A DNA stretch of 64,000 bases from positions 58,978,566 to 59,042,565 of the forward strand of contig NW_023601543.1 in the NCBI RefSeq assembly GCF_014898055.3. Reading direction: 5' to 3'. The position numbers and the translations under genes are program-made. The notes under the pieces were generated by a model. It was not told the DNA's origin. It searched no databases and was given only the letters and a program-made list of their open reading frames with translations. Positions 23,089 through 34,000 of this stretch are shown here, one piece after another. The stretch comes from Talpa occidentalis (Eukaryota; Chordata; Mammalia; Eulipotyphla; Talpidae). Every line of letters begins with the position of its first letter. Position 1 is the first letter of the stretch.

Positions 23089-23248
23089 GAAAATTATTCT
23101 TGAGCTTTGTTGAGATATGCAGTTATTTGGAAACTGATTATTTTGGGCCTTGCTTTTAAGATTTGAGGGTCAAAACCAAAGATATGGTTTTCCTAGGGCT
23201 GAGAGATGAGACTCTTCTCTACACTTAAGTCAATGCCCTGTGAATCTT

Positions 23249-23513
23249 TTATTTTTTTTTAAGATTTATTTTTTTCTATTTATATATACAAGAACTGGGG
23301 TGTAGGTGAGAGGTGCAGGGAGTGAAAGGATTTGCCAGAGACAGAATGGGGAGCAGAACAGGCAGATCCACTGAAATACACTGCTGAGGGGAACAGCGGG
23401 CGAGACAGGAGAGGTCTGCTGTGCCATGTAGATCAGCTCCCTAGCCAGGGATTGAACTAAGACTATTGCAGTGATAGAGCTGAGACCTAACCCCTGGGCC
23501 ACCAGGGAGGCCC
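23249..23513 (-). mobile_element. tRNA-derived SINE, type IV head
   Basis: Reverse-strand full-length copy with the type IV head (complement of CAGGGGTTAGGTCTCAGC). Perfect 15-base duplications tgccctgtgaatctt at 23234-23248 and 23514-23528. Confidence 0.93.
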
Positions 23514-24060
23514 TGCCCTGTGAATCTTGACAAGAGCAGGCACTATTACCAAATCTGTGAGGGGCTAGCACTGTTGCTTCAAATCCTCTCGGCTGGTTCT
23601 TTTCCTGGCTTTAGGGAATAAACTCACACATATGCATTAATCGTTGCATGGCTGAATACTTGAGATGGCTTCTCTGCAGGCCTCTGGAATTCTCTGTGTA
23701 TAGTTCTTTCTTCTCAAGTTATTCTTTCATTAGAACTTCAACTGCCTGATCTCTCCAAACTTTCAGATTTGTCTTTTTCAATCCAGGGTATCACTGGTCT
23801 TTGCCTGCATTTTCCCTTCCTGAAGGATGGCTGGAAAATCTGTCCAGGTAGTAAGCTGCGGAAATTTTAAGGCTCATCTCCTTTGTTACCCATCTCTCAT
23901 GGATCACTGTCCTTGATTTTTGATATAGTGTCTTACACATTGTTATTTCACATAAAAACTTATCTTTTTTCAGTTGTTTCAGTGTTTATGTCCTATTACA
24001 CCACCCTAACCTGAAACCGAAGTCTTCAGAAAGCTTATTTCATGATCTAGAAAGAACTTT

Positions 24061-24372
24061 GCTGTTCCTCTTTTTTTAAAAGTGACTGTACGTTTTCAGT
24101 CTCTTACTGAGATTCTAGCAGTTCTGTTAATGGCTATTGTAGCCTTGAAATTTATCTATCACTTAGGTTAGTGTTATCTCTTCTTGCTATTACATTTTAG
24201 ACAGATGGAATATAATGCTGAAAAATTATTTGCCAAAAGGAAAATGTAAAAGAATGACCAGCCCCTTCTGTGTTGTCTATTACTGCCTAAAAATTTACCA
24301 CAAATTTATCAGTTTAAACCGTGTACATTTATTATTTTACAATTTCCATGGGTCAGGATTCTAACTGTGGGA
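24061..24372. other. Mostly unassigned; weak MLT1-like piece
   Basis: At 24275-24365 the series GTCTATTACTGCC, TTACCACAAATTTATC, CATTTATTATTTTACA and GGGTCAGGATTCTAAC resembles the 3' end of an old MLT1-type LTR in reverse. The rest is not recognised. Confidence 0.35.
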
Positions 24373-24434
24373 GATATACATATATATATATATATTTATG
24401 TGTGTTCGTGCGTGTGTGTGTGTATATATATATT
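24373..24434. repeat. (TA)n(TG)n(TA)n compound microsatellite
   Basis: A TA block, a TG/CG block, then another TA block, seen directly. Such compound runs often vary in length between individuals. Confidence 0.88.
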
Positions 24435-24884
24435 TCTGTTAGTAGAAAATAGCTGACTGAATAAAAAACTAACGTGCAAGAGATACAGCATTAAGAAATG
24501 TTGCTGGTAGACTTTCCCTATAATGCGGTGGAATAGGGAGTTTTTGATAAACTTCTCTGCTAAATATAACTATAGAAAAAATAAATTTTACTCGCAGAAA
24601 ATTTCACTAGTTCATGGCTGATGATGGGGAACAAAGCCATAAATATTTTACTTGGAGTTTGGTAACTTGCTATTGGGGCAGAGCAGGGAGAGGGTGAGTA
24701 AGCTGCTTTTGCATTCTTGGTAGCGCTTACAGAGACCTGCTATACCTTGTACATTGGGTATGTCATGCACCCAGGCATAGTGCTCTGTGTCCTGCTCCAA
24801 ACACAAGAGGCACAGCCCTAGCAACTGGGCTCCACGAAACAGTGAACAGGATGTAGAGGTGGTGCAAATCTTTCTGACTGTAAT
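24435..24884. other. Unassigned DNA
   Basis: No gene or repeat recognised. Confidence 0.4.
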
Positions 24885-24895
24885 AATTCTCCCTC

Positions 24896-25159
24896 AGGGC
24901 CTCCCTGGTGGCACAAAGCATTAAGTACAGCACTGTGACGCTGTCTGCAGTCTCTGTGACACGAGTTCAATCCGCGGCCAGCCACATGGTGCAGCAGACC
25001 TCTCCTGTCTAGGCCGCGGTTCCCCTCAGCAGTGTATTTCAGTCAGTCTGCTTCTTCTGCTCCCCATTCTGTCTCTGGTGAATCCTCTCAACCCCACCAC
25101 CACCTCTGACCTGTGTACCCCATTCTTGTATGCATAAACAAATAAATCTTTAAAAAAAA
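24896..25159 (+). mobile_element. tRNA-derived SINE, type II
   Basis: Plus-strand copy, moderately diverged (AAGCATTAAGTACAGC head). Flanking aattctccctc (24885-24895) and aattctcccctc (25160-25171) differ by one base and form the target duplication. Confidence 0.9.
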
Positions 25160-25171
25160 AATTCTCCCCTC

Positions 25172-25490
25172 CCCACCAGACTGATAACTGAGTCTTTGGA
25201 CTCCAGTATACCCTCCCTCACCTGTTACCTAGTTAAAGAAGATTAGCAAGCAGAATTAAAGCCACAGTGCCCCAACTGGAAAAATCATATATGCCTAGGA
25301 AATAAGAAGCTTGCGAACACAAGATGGAAAAGCTGAAAGAGGGAAGAGAGTCCAGAGGCCTGTATAAATAACACAAAATTTGTGGTGCTAACAAAGATTT
25401 TAGAATAACAACCTCAACAAAAATAACCTCAGTAAAATCCTGGAAGTGCAAGCAAACAAAGCTAGGTACAGTTTCTTAGAAAAGAGATCC
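25172..25490. other. Unassigned DNA
   Basis: A-rich toward the right. It could be a strongly decayed L1 piece; not otherwise recognised. Confidence 0.35.
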
Positions 25491-26545
25491 AAGAACAAAA
25501 GAAGGACTTCAAGACACCTTACCAAATGGGAGAAAGTATTTGCATAACATACATCTGACAAGAAACTGCTAGTGAAGATCGACAAAGAGCTCATACAGCT
25601 CAACGAAAACAAAAACAAACAGCCCAATCAAAAATGGACAAAAGAGCTAAATAGACACTTCTCCAAAGAAAACATATACAGATGGTCAAAAGGCACATGA
25701 GATAAATGCTCAACATCACTTCTATCAGGGAAATGCCAATCAAAACCACAATGAGATACCAGTTCACACTTGTGAGAATGGTTTATAGCAAAAAGAATGG
25801 GAACAACAAATGTTAGCAAGAATGTGGAGAAAAAAGAATATTTATCCACAGTTGGTAGGAATGTAATTTAGTGCTGTCTCTATGGGAAACAGTATGCAGA
25901 TCCATGAAAAAAAATACAAGTGGAAATACTATATGATCCAGCAACACCACTGGTAAGTATTTACCCAAGGTATTTACCCAAACACTAATACAAAACATTC
26001 TGTGCACTCCTATGTTCACAGCAGCAGTATCACAGTAGCCAAGTCATGGAACCAAACTAAATGCCCATCAACAGATGACTGGATGAAGAGATTTGTGGAA
26101 TCTATATTAAATGGAATGTTACTTGAGTATTTAAAAAGATAAATTAGTGACTTTGGGGACAAAATGGATGGATCTTGAGATGGTTATTCTAAATGAAATA
26201 AACCAATAGTGAAAGGCACTTACTGGATGGCTTCACTCATTTATGAAATATAAATAACCAAAGAAAACAAACTGGCAAAACAGGAAAAATTCTTAGACTT
26301 TGTGAAAAATATACTGGTTACCAGAGGGGATAGGGAAGAGGAAGAAAATGTGATAACCATTGGCACTGGAGATTTGGTGGGAGGTGATGTACATACATGG
26401 AGGTGTGAAGTTATAGTCCCCAAAATCATATAATTATGTACTTATAATAATAATAATAATATAATTATAAACCTATGATAATTATCTAATTATGTACCTG
26501 TGATAGTTATCTAATTATGTATCTATTATAGTGCAAATCAATGAA
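25491..26545 (+). mobile_element. L1 3' end, sense, moderately old
   Basis: ORF2 C-terminal landmarks in order: GGGAGAAAGTATTTGC (25529), CAATCAAAAATGGACAAAAG (25624), CAGGGAAATGCCAATC (25726), GAGATACCAGTTCACAC (25752), CCAGCAACACCACTGG (25938), ATGGATCTTGAG (26167). The 3' UTR has GGTTACCAGAGG near 26315 and ends in AT-rich repeats (26440-26540). No frame survives intact. Confidence 0.85.
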
Positions 26546-27858
26546 GCTTAAGAGGAAAAAAAATAAATGTTGGGAATGAAGACATGGTCTAATGGCCTTA
26601 ATTCCTCACCCTAGAGAAAGGCTGTACTGTTTTAACCCCTGCTTCCTATTTTGTTCCCATCTCTCCAGAGGGATTGTTCTTTATCCTAAGAGAACAATCT
26701 TGCCCTCAGAAAATATTTAAACTATCTAAACTACTTTGATCCTTATTTTATTTATGAAGTATCATTGCAGGCTTTGTGTTAAATGTAAGAGAAAAAGCAG
26801 TGAATAAAAAAAGTTACTCCCCATGTAATAGAAAATTAGTCACCAAACCTATGTGACTTAGTGCCACCAAAGATGGTGTTGGAGAACCAAGACAGACTGT
26901 AATCTAGGGCCAATACTGCACTGATCACAGATGTCATCTCCGTATTTTTAGATTTTAGGACCATGCTTGGCGCAGAGTAATCCCTCAATAAGTGTTTGCT
27001 GAACTGAATTGTAGAAACCAGAGTTTGGGGATTTAGTATGATGTATTCAGCAATGTCTGTAAGAGTTTGGATAAGTTGCGGGCTAGATGGTCTCTGGCCA
27101 CCCCTGACAACCTTCCATAAACAGGAAGATATGAGAGCTTTGAGAACATGCAAGCTACATGCCTGCATTTGATTTTCTCCAAGTACTTGCCTATGTAAGT
27201 TCTTTATTAGTCAATGTAACTCAATATTTTCCATGGAAACAAAACGAACTTGCAGACATGTGGGAAACGCTAAGGAGCTCTAGTACTGCTGAAAGTATGT
27301 TGTTTTTAGCTGTAAAGGCCTACTTATTCTGTATCAGCCCACACGTGTTTTTCTTTAACTTTACATTCACTGGTTTCTTCAGAAAGGTGCTAGGTGACTG
27401 AAGGCCTGCCTGACCAAGACCTTGGTGAAATTTTGGTTTTGAAATTCCAAATTTTCATGTTGTGACCTTCCTACCTGCATCTCAAAGCAACTGACAGGGG
27501 GATTTAACCCTTACTCTAAATTTTAGTCTCACTGCCTACTTTTCTCAAGACACTTGCATTTTAAGTCATATCTTATTTTGGAATAAATGTTTCATCATAG
27601 TAACTTATTCATTAATCAAACATAATTATACATTATTATGTACTGGGTATTATGTTGGAAATTAGGGATACAAGGCAAAGGTAACAAAAACATGCCCATT
27701 AAAAAGTCCATTATTTTTACCAGGGCCACCATGTACAGCCATGCAGGTTCTTTACTGCACAGGGCATCTGATTATGGCGACTGTTTTATTCTATTACTTA
27801 ACAAATGTGCTGTACAGGCAAGCAGCCTCTCTAGGTCTCATCCTCACTAATAATAAAG
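26546..27858. other. Unassigned DNA with one MIR/L2-like end
   Basis: At 26955-27020 the sequence GGACCATGCTTGGCGCAGAG then CCCTCAATAAGTGTTTGCTG matches the end shared by MIR and L2. A second L2-like trace is at 27638-27680. The rest holds nothing that I recognise. Open frames here (for example minus 26836-27168) have no familiar domain. Confidence 0.45.
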
Positions 27859-27873
27859 CAAGAGTTTTCTTTT

Positions 27874-28201
27874 TATTCTTTTTTTTTTTTTTATAGAGGC
27901 ATGTTTTTATTTATTTATTTATTTGTTTGTTTGTTTGTTTGTTTGTTTTGTTTATACATGCACTGGGTACAGTCAGAAGCGCGGGAGGGTGAGAGAATTC
28001 ACCAGAGCCAGAGCGGGGAGCAGAGCAGGCAGAAGGACCGAAGTACACCGCTGAGGGGAGCAGCGGGTGGCAGGAGAGGTCTGCGCGCCATGTGGGACCC
28101 TCCTCCGGTGGCCGGGGAGCAGCCGGGGATCGAACCGGTGCTGCAGAGGCCACGGGCAGCTTTGCAACCCAACGCTCAACCGCTGCGCCACCGTGGAGGC
28201 C
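27874..28201 (-). mobile_element. tRNA-derived SINE, type I, with (TTTG)n tail
   Basis: Reverse-strand full-length copy. The tail holds ATTT and GTTT runs at 27907-27949 next to AGAGGCATG, the same arrangement as the copy at 4242-4484. Perfect 15-base duplications caagagttttctttt at 27859-27873 and 28202-28216 (the last base of the element is shared with the repeat). Confidence 0.93.
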
Positions 28202-28216
28202 CAAGAGTTTTCTTTT

Positions 28217-28617
28217 AAACTGGGATTTATGATTTCGAGAGTTCATGAATCCCTAGAAATGTTATTTAAATTTGTATGTTAATTTTCCACTTTTCTCGGA
28301 GGGCCTTTTCCAATCTTCATTGATGTAGGACCCCAGAATGTTTAAAATCATTGCACTTAAAGACTTTTAAAAATCTCTTCAAGTCTTCTGAAATTAGGCA
28401 GGTGATAAATCAATCATTTATAAACAAACTGACAAATAAATAGTAGAAATTGTAGACAGTAAAAGTTATTTTACTTTACATGACATGTTTTTCTTCCTCT
28501 AATGTCATACCAAATAGATAAATGCCAATTCTGTGAATTATTTGCATCTATTTTTTTGGTGCAAGAATAAGCTTCACTTAGGAATGTGGAGAAATATATA
28601 TATCTAGTGGTGCTTAG
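28217..28617. other. Unassigned DNA
   Basis: AT-rich; no gene or repeat recognised. Confidence 0.4.
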
Positions 28618-28860
28618 TTCTACAGCATAGTATTTGAAAAGGAATGACTTCGGAGTTAGATATTTCTGAATTCAAATCCCAGATCCAGAACCTATTAATT
28701 GTAATTGAACTCAACTTAGAGTTTCAGTTTCCTTATTTATAAACTGAAATAATTATATACTACACAGGAAAGTTTTTTACTATCTAATGATATAAAGTAT
28801 GCTAAATGCCTGGCACATAACAATCCCTTGGAAAGTGGCAGTAAGGGTTGTTATTATTAC
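28618..28860 (+). mobile_element. MIR element
   Basis: Plus-strand MIR: GTTAGATATTTCTGAATTCA, AATCCCAGATCCAGAACC, GTTTCAGTTTCCTTATTTAT, AAATGCCTGGCACATAACA and GTAAGGGTTGTTATTATTAC in the right order over 240 bases. Confidence 0.75.
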
Positions 28861-29029
28861 TACTTACATGAAGGCTAAAAAGAATTCTATAGCCAATTTA
28901 CCACTCTTTAAAAAAGTCCTAAAGAAATTACTAAAATTTAAATACTAACTAGACCAAAATAACTACAATGTCCCTAAGCCTAATGGCCTTTAGACTCTGT
29001 ACTAATTTAAAAAGCTAAACTTTGGCAGG
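28861..29029. other. Unassigned DNA
   Basis: Short unassigned stretch before the L1. Confidence 0.35.
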
Positions 29030-30214
29030 GTTTCTAGAATGGCTGAGTAAGGAGCTCAGCAAATCTCTCTAAAAGGCAATGCTAAAACTGTACAAAGTTG
29101 TAAAAAATAACCATTTAAAGACTGAAAATTGATTAAAGGCATAGAACAAATTGAGGAGTATTTATTCATGAAAATTTAATGAACAACTATAAAAACAGTA
29201 GGAGTCTCTGGTATTTTAGTCTGGTAGGTCTCCAATTCCATTACTTTAGCTCCATAATTCTACCCATGGGGGGTAGGCGATGAAGAATGGCAACTCTGCA
29301 ACCCTGTAAGAGTGATGACCTTATTTGAAGCATTTTATGCATGGGGAAGCGTCAAATTCAGTGGCAAACAGTAAAGGGAGAACAATGTCACAGCTACCCT
29401 AAGGTTACAATGCTGACTGGGACAAGCAAAAGAAAGTCATCCAGTCAGAAATTTATGGGTGTTCTATGACCAAAATGGAATCAAAATATTAATAAATTTC
29501 AGGGAGAAATTCGGAAAATCCACAAACATTCAGAAATAAAATAACACACATCTACATAAATCATAGATCAAAAAGAAGTCATATGGGACAACTAAAATAC
29601 TTTAAGTAGAATGAAAACCAAAACACACCACATCAAAATTTATGGGATGCAGTTAAAGCAATGATTAGAGGGAAATTTATACCTATAAACACCTATATTA
29701 AAAGAGAAGAAAGATCTCAAATAAATAACCTAAACTTCAACCTTAAGAAACTAGTCAATAAGGAGCAAATTAAATCAAAAGCAGGCAAAAGAAAGAAAAT
29801 AATAAGATTAGAATAGGAATCAATGGGACAGAAAGCAGAAAAAAATGGAGATAACCAATGAGACCAGAGTTTGATTTTGAAAATCTCAACAAAGTTAACA
29901 AACCACTGATAGATTGACCCATAAAAAAAGAAAAGATACAAATTACAAAGGTTGGGAACAAAAGAGGAGATACCACTGCTGAATTACAGAAATTAAAAAG
30001 ATTATAATGCAATTCTATGAATAACATTATGCCAATAAACAAGACATTGTAGATGAAATAAACATATTGTTAAAAAGACATAAATTACCAAAATTGATTG
30101 AAAAAGAAATAAAAGTATGTATAGGTACAGAACTAGCAAGTAAATTCAATTAATAAAAAATCTTTCCATAAAGTCCAGGCTCAGATGACTTCACTAGTTA
30201 ATTCTACCATTTAA

Positions 30215-30473
30215 AAAAAAATTATTTGTTTATGCATACAGGAACTGTGGTATAGGCCAGAGGGGTGGGGGGGTGAGAGGATTCACCAGAGACAGAGCAG
30301 GGAGCAGAACAGGCAGACTGACTGAAATACACTACTGAAGGGAGCAGTGGGCAAGTCAGGAGAGGTCTGCTGTGCCCTGTGTGTAGCTCCCTGGTGGGGG
30401 AACGAACTCGTGCTGCAGTGGCTGCGGATAGCTTCATAGGTTGCATCTTAACCCCTTGTACCACCAGGGAGGC
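30215..30473 (-). mobile_element. tRNA-derived SINE, type III (older of a nested pair)
   Basis: Reverse-strand full-length copy. Its left duplication taattctaccatttaa is at 30199-30214; the matching right copy is at 30765-30780, beyond the second SINE, because that SINE landed inside the right duplication. Confidence 0.93.
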
Positions 30474-30483
30474 ATCTAATTCT

Positions 30484-30756
30484 TTTTTTTTTTTTTTTAA
30501 AGATTTATTTATTTATTTATACAAGCACTGGGCATAGTCAGAAGCACCGGAGGGTGAGAGAATTCACCAGAGCCAGAGCGGGAGCAGAGCAGGCAGAAGG
30601 ATGAAGCACACTGCTAGGGGGAGCAGCGGGCGCGACAGGAGAGGTCTGCACGCCATGTGGACCCTCGCCGGTGGCCGGGGATCGAACACGCACTGCAGAG
30701 GCCGCAGGCAGCCTCGCAGCCCAGCGCTCAACTGCTGCGCCACCAGGGGAGGCCCC
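30484..30756 (-). mobile_element. tRNA-derived SINE, type I (younger of a nested pair)
   Basis: Reverse-strand full-length copy inserted at the end of the first SINE. Its own duplications are gaggcatctaattct (30469-30483) and gaggcacctaattct (30757-30771), one mismatch in 15, and contain the last bases of the first SINE. The nesting shows that this type I copy inserted after the type III copy. Confidence 0.93.
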
Positions 30757-32256
30757 GAGGCACCTAATTCTACCATTTAAAGAAGAAATGATTTAAATCT
30801 TTCACAACTTTTCCATAAAACACAAAAGAAACAAGGGACAACTCACTCTATGGGGCTAGTATTACCATAACAACAAAATCAGACAATACATTATAAGAAA
30901 AGGAAACCACACCAATATCCCTCATGGATATAAATACAAATATCCTTGTATTTATGGCAAAACAAATTCAGCAACACATAAAAATTATTATATTCCTTGG
31001 CAAGTGGAATTTATCCCAGCAATGCAAGATTGGTTTAATATCCAAAAATTAAGTAATGTAAAATACTATATTAATATTTTATTAATTTTACTATGTAAAA
31101 TTCTATATTAATAAAATAAAAGACAAGAATTACATAATCATCTCCACAGACACAGAAAAGCACTGTCAAAACCCAACACCTATCCCTGATAGAAACTTTT
31201 AACAAACTAGGAATAGAAGGGGACTTCTTCAATTAGATAGAAGGCATCTAGGAAAAACCTAGAAGTAGCATCATACTTAGTAGTAGAAGGCTGAATGCTT
31301 TCATCCAAAGTCAGAAAAAAGATCTTGATGTCCAATCTTTCCGTATTCAACTTTGCACTGGGGGTTCTAGCTAGTGCAATCAGTCAAGAAAAAGAGGTAA
31401 AGGCATTAAGATAGGAAAGGTAGGTCTTTTCAACTAATGGTTTGGTAATATTATATATACACAGATGAAAAAATGGATAAATTTAGACCCTTATCACATA
31501 CTGTCACCAAAAATTAACTCAAAATAGATTGCAGACCTGAATCTAAGAGCTAAAATTCGAAAAACCTCTTAGAGAAAAACCTAACAGTTACCTAGTGTTA
31601 GGCCAAGATTTCTTAGATGTGACATCCAATGAAAGAATTAGAGATTGGACTTTAGCGAAGTTAAAGTATTTTGTACTTCAAAAGACACAAACCACATGGG
31701 AAAATGAAATGACAATTCACAGGGAGCAAATATTAGTATGTCAAATATGTGATAAAGAACTTGTTTCTAGAATATATAAAATATCCTTGCAATTCAATAA
31801 TAGTACATGACTTAATTGAAATATAATGTCTGAATAGACGTTTCAGCTAAAAGTTATACTAATGTCCTACAAGCACATGAACAAGATGCTCATCCCCATT
31901 AGTCATCAGGGAAATGCAAATGAAACTGCAATGAGATACTGTTTCACACTCACTAGAATGGGTATAATCAAAAAGGCAGAAAATAATAAGTGTTGGTGAA
32001 GGTATGGTGAAACTGGAATTCTCATATATTTTTTTCTAGTGAGAATGCAAAATGGTAGAATCAGTTTGGAAAAAATTTCTTAAAAAATTAAACATAAATC
32101 TACTCTAGTCCCTAACAATTTACTCCTAAACATCTATCCAAGAGAAATGAGAACACATGTCCACAAAAAAAACTTGTGCACAAATGTTCATAGCAGCATT
32201 ATTTATAATAGTCAACCCAAATGTCCATCACCTCCTGAATGGTTTTTTAAAATGTG

Positions 32257-32593
32257 GCAACAAATATGGGAGCAGTGGTGGCAAATGCAGATGGTGATGG
32301 AGAGGGAAGAAGCATAAATGGAAGCTCCTTTGAATAAGGTGGTGGGAGTTCCTTGGTGGTGGTGTCGGATCACCTCTGTATGGCTTTTCAATTTTTGTTG
32401 AAATTCCCTTTGTGGCCTTGCAGAGTTCTTTGGTATGTTACTAGGGTAAACTTCTGCTACCCTACATTTCATTGATGTTGGAGTGGCAAGAAAAAGTAGG
32501 AACTGACTTGGGGTGAAAAGGTTTTCCCCTGAGGTATAACAAACTGTAAACTTTGAAAAAGCACTATTTCATCTTTGTTAATAGCTGAGTCTG
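32257..32593. other. Non-L1 patch replacing part of an L1
   Basis: The L1 breaks at AAATGTGG and resumes at CTAAGTGAAG. The roughly 90 bases of L1 expected between these points are missing and 337 bases of other sequence are present. No SINE or LTR features and no target duplication are seen. An open frame covers part of it on the minus strand (32212-32472), with no domain that I recognise. It could be filler from a repaired break or a piece of an unknown retrocopy. Confidence 0.45.
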
Positions 32594-32880
32594 CTAAGTG
32601 AAGTTAAGTCAGAAAGTGAAAGACAGATATAGGAGGGTGTCACTTCTTTGGAATATAAACAACCGAAAAGCATATACTGGCAAAGCAGAGCAAAAACAAT
32701 TCTTAAATTTTGTGAGAAATATGCTGGTTACCAGAGGAAATGGGGGGAGTGAGGAGGAGATGGGCATTGGCACAGTAGTTTGGGGAAGGATGAGTGAAGC
32801 GTGGGCACATATGGAGGAGCAAAAATGTCACCCCAGAGTTATATAAATATGTAAACAACTGACAAATTTTAAAAAAAAGG

Positions 32881-33732
32881 GTAAGAAGTAACCAGAGCCT
32901 TTGGACTTCCTGAATGATTTTCAGGAACACTTAACTCAGTAACCCCATCATGTGAACATGCTTTCTGGATCAGTTAGTGGGAACAAAGCAGAAACAGTTC
33001 TTCAGGGAACTAGAACAGATGGTGATCAAAATGGATTTGATCACCCATCTGTTGAAGTTTCCCTGGATGAAAAATCAGGAATGTTAGATGGGTTTGAAAG
33101 GACTTTTGAAGGGAAGCTCAAGTGTCGGTAGTGCAACTATGCCTGCAAGGAATGACCTGGTTACTTGAACATACTAGAATCCACACAGGTGAGAAATCTC
33201 ATAGAGGCCACTTACGTCCATGTGCATCTGCTTATGAGCGTCGTCTAGAAGCTTATATCCATTCCTATGCAGGAGAAAAACCATACAAATTGGAATTATG
33301 TGTCTCCTACTATAATTATTGAAGTAACTTGTCCCATAAAATGCATAAAATGGTAGCAATTAAAGGTATTAGTTCTTCCATAAGCAGCATAAAATGTGTG
33401 TGTGTGGCAGGGGATAACAGAAGAAAACAAGCAATCTGGACTCTAACAGAAGAGACTCAATCAACTTGAGTCTACCATTCATGGTGGTTCAGAAGCCAGA
33501 CTACCTTAGCGAATATACCCACGAAATCCCAAATATCCAGACTGATTTCTCATGAAAGTATGGCAAAAACCACTTCAACTGGTAGCCTACCAAGGGATCC
33601 CCAAGAACTCTTGGTAGAGTCTTTTAAACCAGCCACTTGAAAACGAAACCCCAAGTCCTCAGACGAAGTTCACTGGCCGAATGAGACACCTTTCATGATG
33701 CAGTGGCCTTCTGCCCAGGCAGTAGTTTCTGT
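32881..33732 (+). pseudogene. IKZF5: IKZF5 (Pegasus) processed pseudogene, 3' part missing
   Basis: Intronless copy of the coding sequence of IKZF5, a C2H2 zinc-finger transcription factor of the Ikaros family. It runs from about codon 2 to roughly residue 255 of about 419. Recognisable parts: PEPLDF and DFQEHLTQ (32892-32939), DGDQNGFDHPSVEVSLDE (33020-33073), DGFERTFEGKLKCR (33088-33128), first-finger end with linker HTRIHTGEK (33171-33198), second finger and linker GEKPYK (to about 33290), then acidic/serine-rich middle parts (VVQKPDYL and HEIPNIQTD, 33480-33545; EETPFMMQ-like, about 33680). In-frame stops: 32889-32891, 32940-32942 and 33129-33131. A one-base deletion near 33147 and further frameshifts follow. 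Several zinc-binding cysteines are lost. It cannot encode the protein. The copy starts directly after an L1 poly(A) tail and stops at a SINE and the assembly gap. Confidence 0.9.
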
Positions 33733-33740
33733 CTTTCTTT

Positions 33741-33900
33741 CTTTTTTAAAAAGATTTATGTATTTATGCATACAAGAGCTGGGGTTCAGGCCAGAGATGC
33801 GGGGCATTAGAGGACTCACCAGAGACAGAGTGGGGAACAGAACAGGCAGACTGACGACTGAAATACACTGCTGAGGGGAGCAGCGGGTGAGACAGGAGGG
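33741..33900 (-). mobile_element. tRNA-derived SINE, type III, cut by the gap
   Basis: Tail and body of a reverse-strand copy up to GACAGGAGGG, where the Ns begin. About 113 bases of head are missing compared with the full copy at 30215-30473. Confidence 0.9.
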
Positions 33901-34000
33901 NNNNNNNNNNNNNNNNNNNNNNNNNNNNNNNNNNNNNNNNNNNNNNNNNNNNNNNNNNNNNNNNNNNNNNNNNNNNNNNNNNNNNNNNNNNNNNNNNNNN
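33901..34000. other. Assembly gap (100 N)
   Basis: Exactly 100 unknown bases, the usual placeholder length. The SINE on the left lacks about 113 bases and the LTR on the right about 77, so the true gap is probably longer than 100. Confidence 0.95.

Larger units (their letters stand above)
16936..24060 (-). mobile_element. Old, long antisense L1, broken by seven insertions
   Basis: L1 read on the minus strand, from its 3' end near 16940 through the C-terminal part of ORF2 (17750-18000), the middle of ORF2 (18200-18329, 19518-20960), the N-terminal/ORF1-side part (21285-22360) and old L1M-type 5' sequence (22620-24050). Blocks are in consistent L1 order, so this appears to be one element. Removing the two younger L1s and five SINEs leaves roughly 4.3 kb. 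No frame survives. Confidence 0.65.
29030..32879 (+). mobile_element. Old sense L1, long, with nested SINEs and a foreign patch
   Basis: L1 5'-side sequence from about 29030, then ORF2 pieces: endonuclease/RT region (GCAATGATTAGAGGGAAATT at 29660), RT region (TTTATCCCAGCAATGCAAGA at 31011), ORF2 C-terminus (GGGAAATGCAAATGAAACTG at 31910) and 3' UTR to an A-rich end at 32870-32878. Internal deletions and stops are everywhere. Two SINEs interrupt it at 30215-30756, and 32257-32593 is not L1. Confidence 0.75.

Noticed and set aside
33122..33322. A small zinc-finger gene
   Set aside because: The open frame is one broken piece of the IKZF5 retrocopy; similarity continues upstream and downstream in other frames, with stops and lost cysteines.
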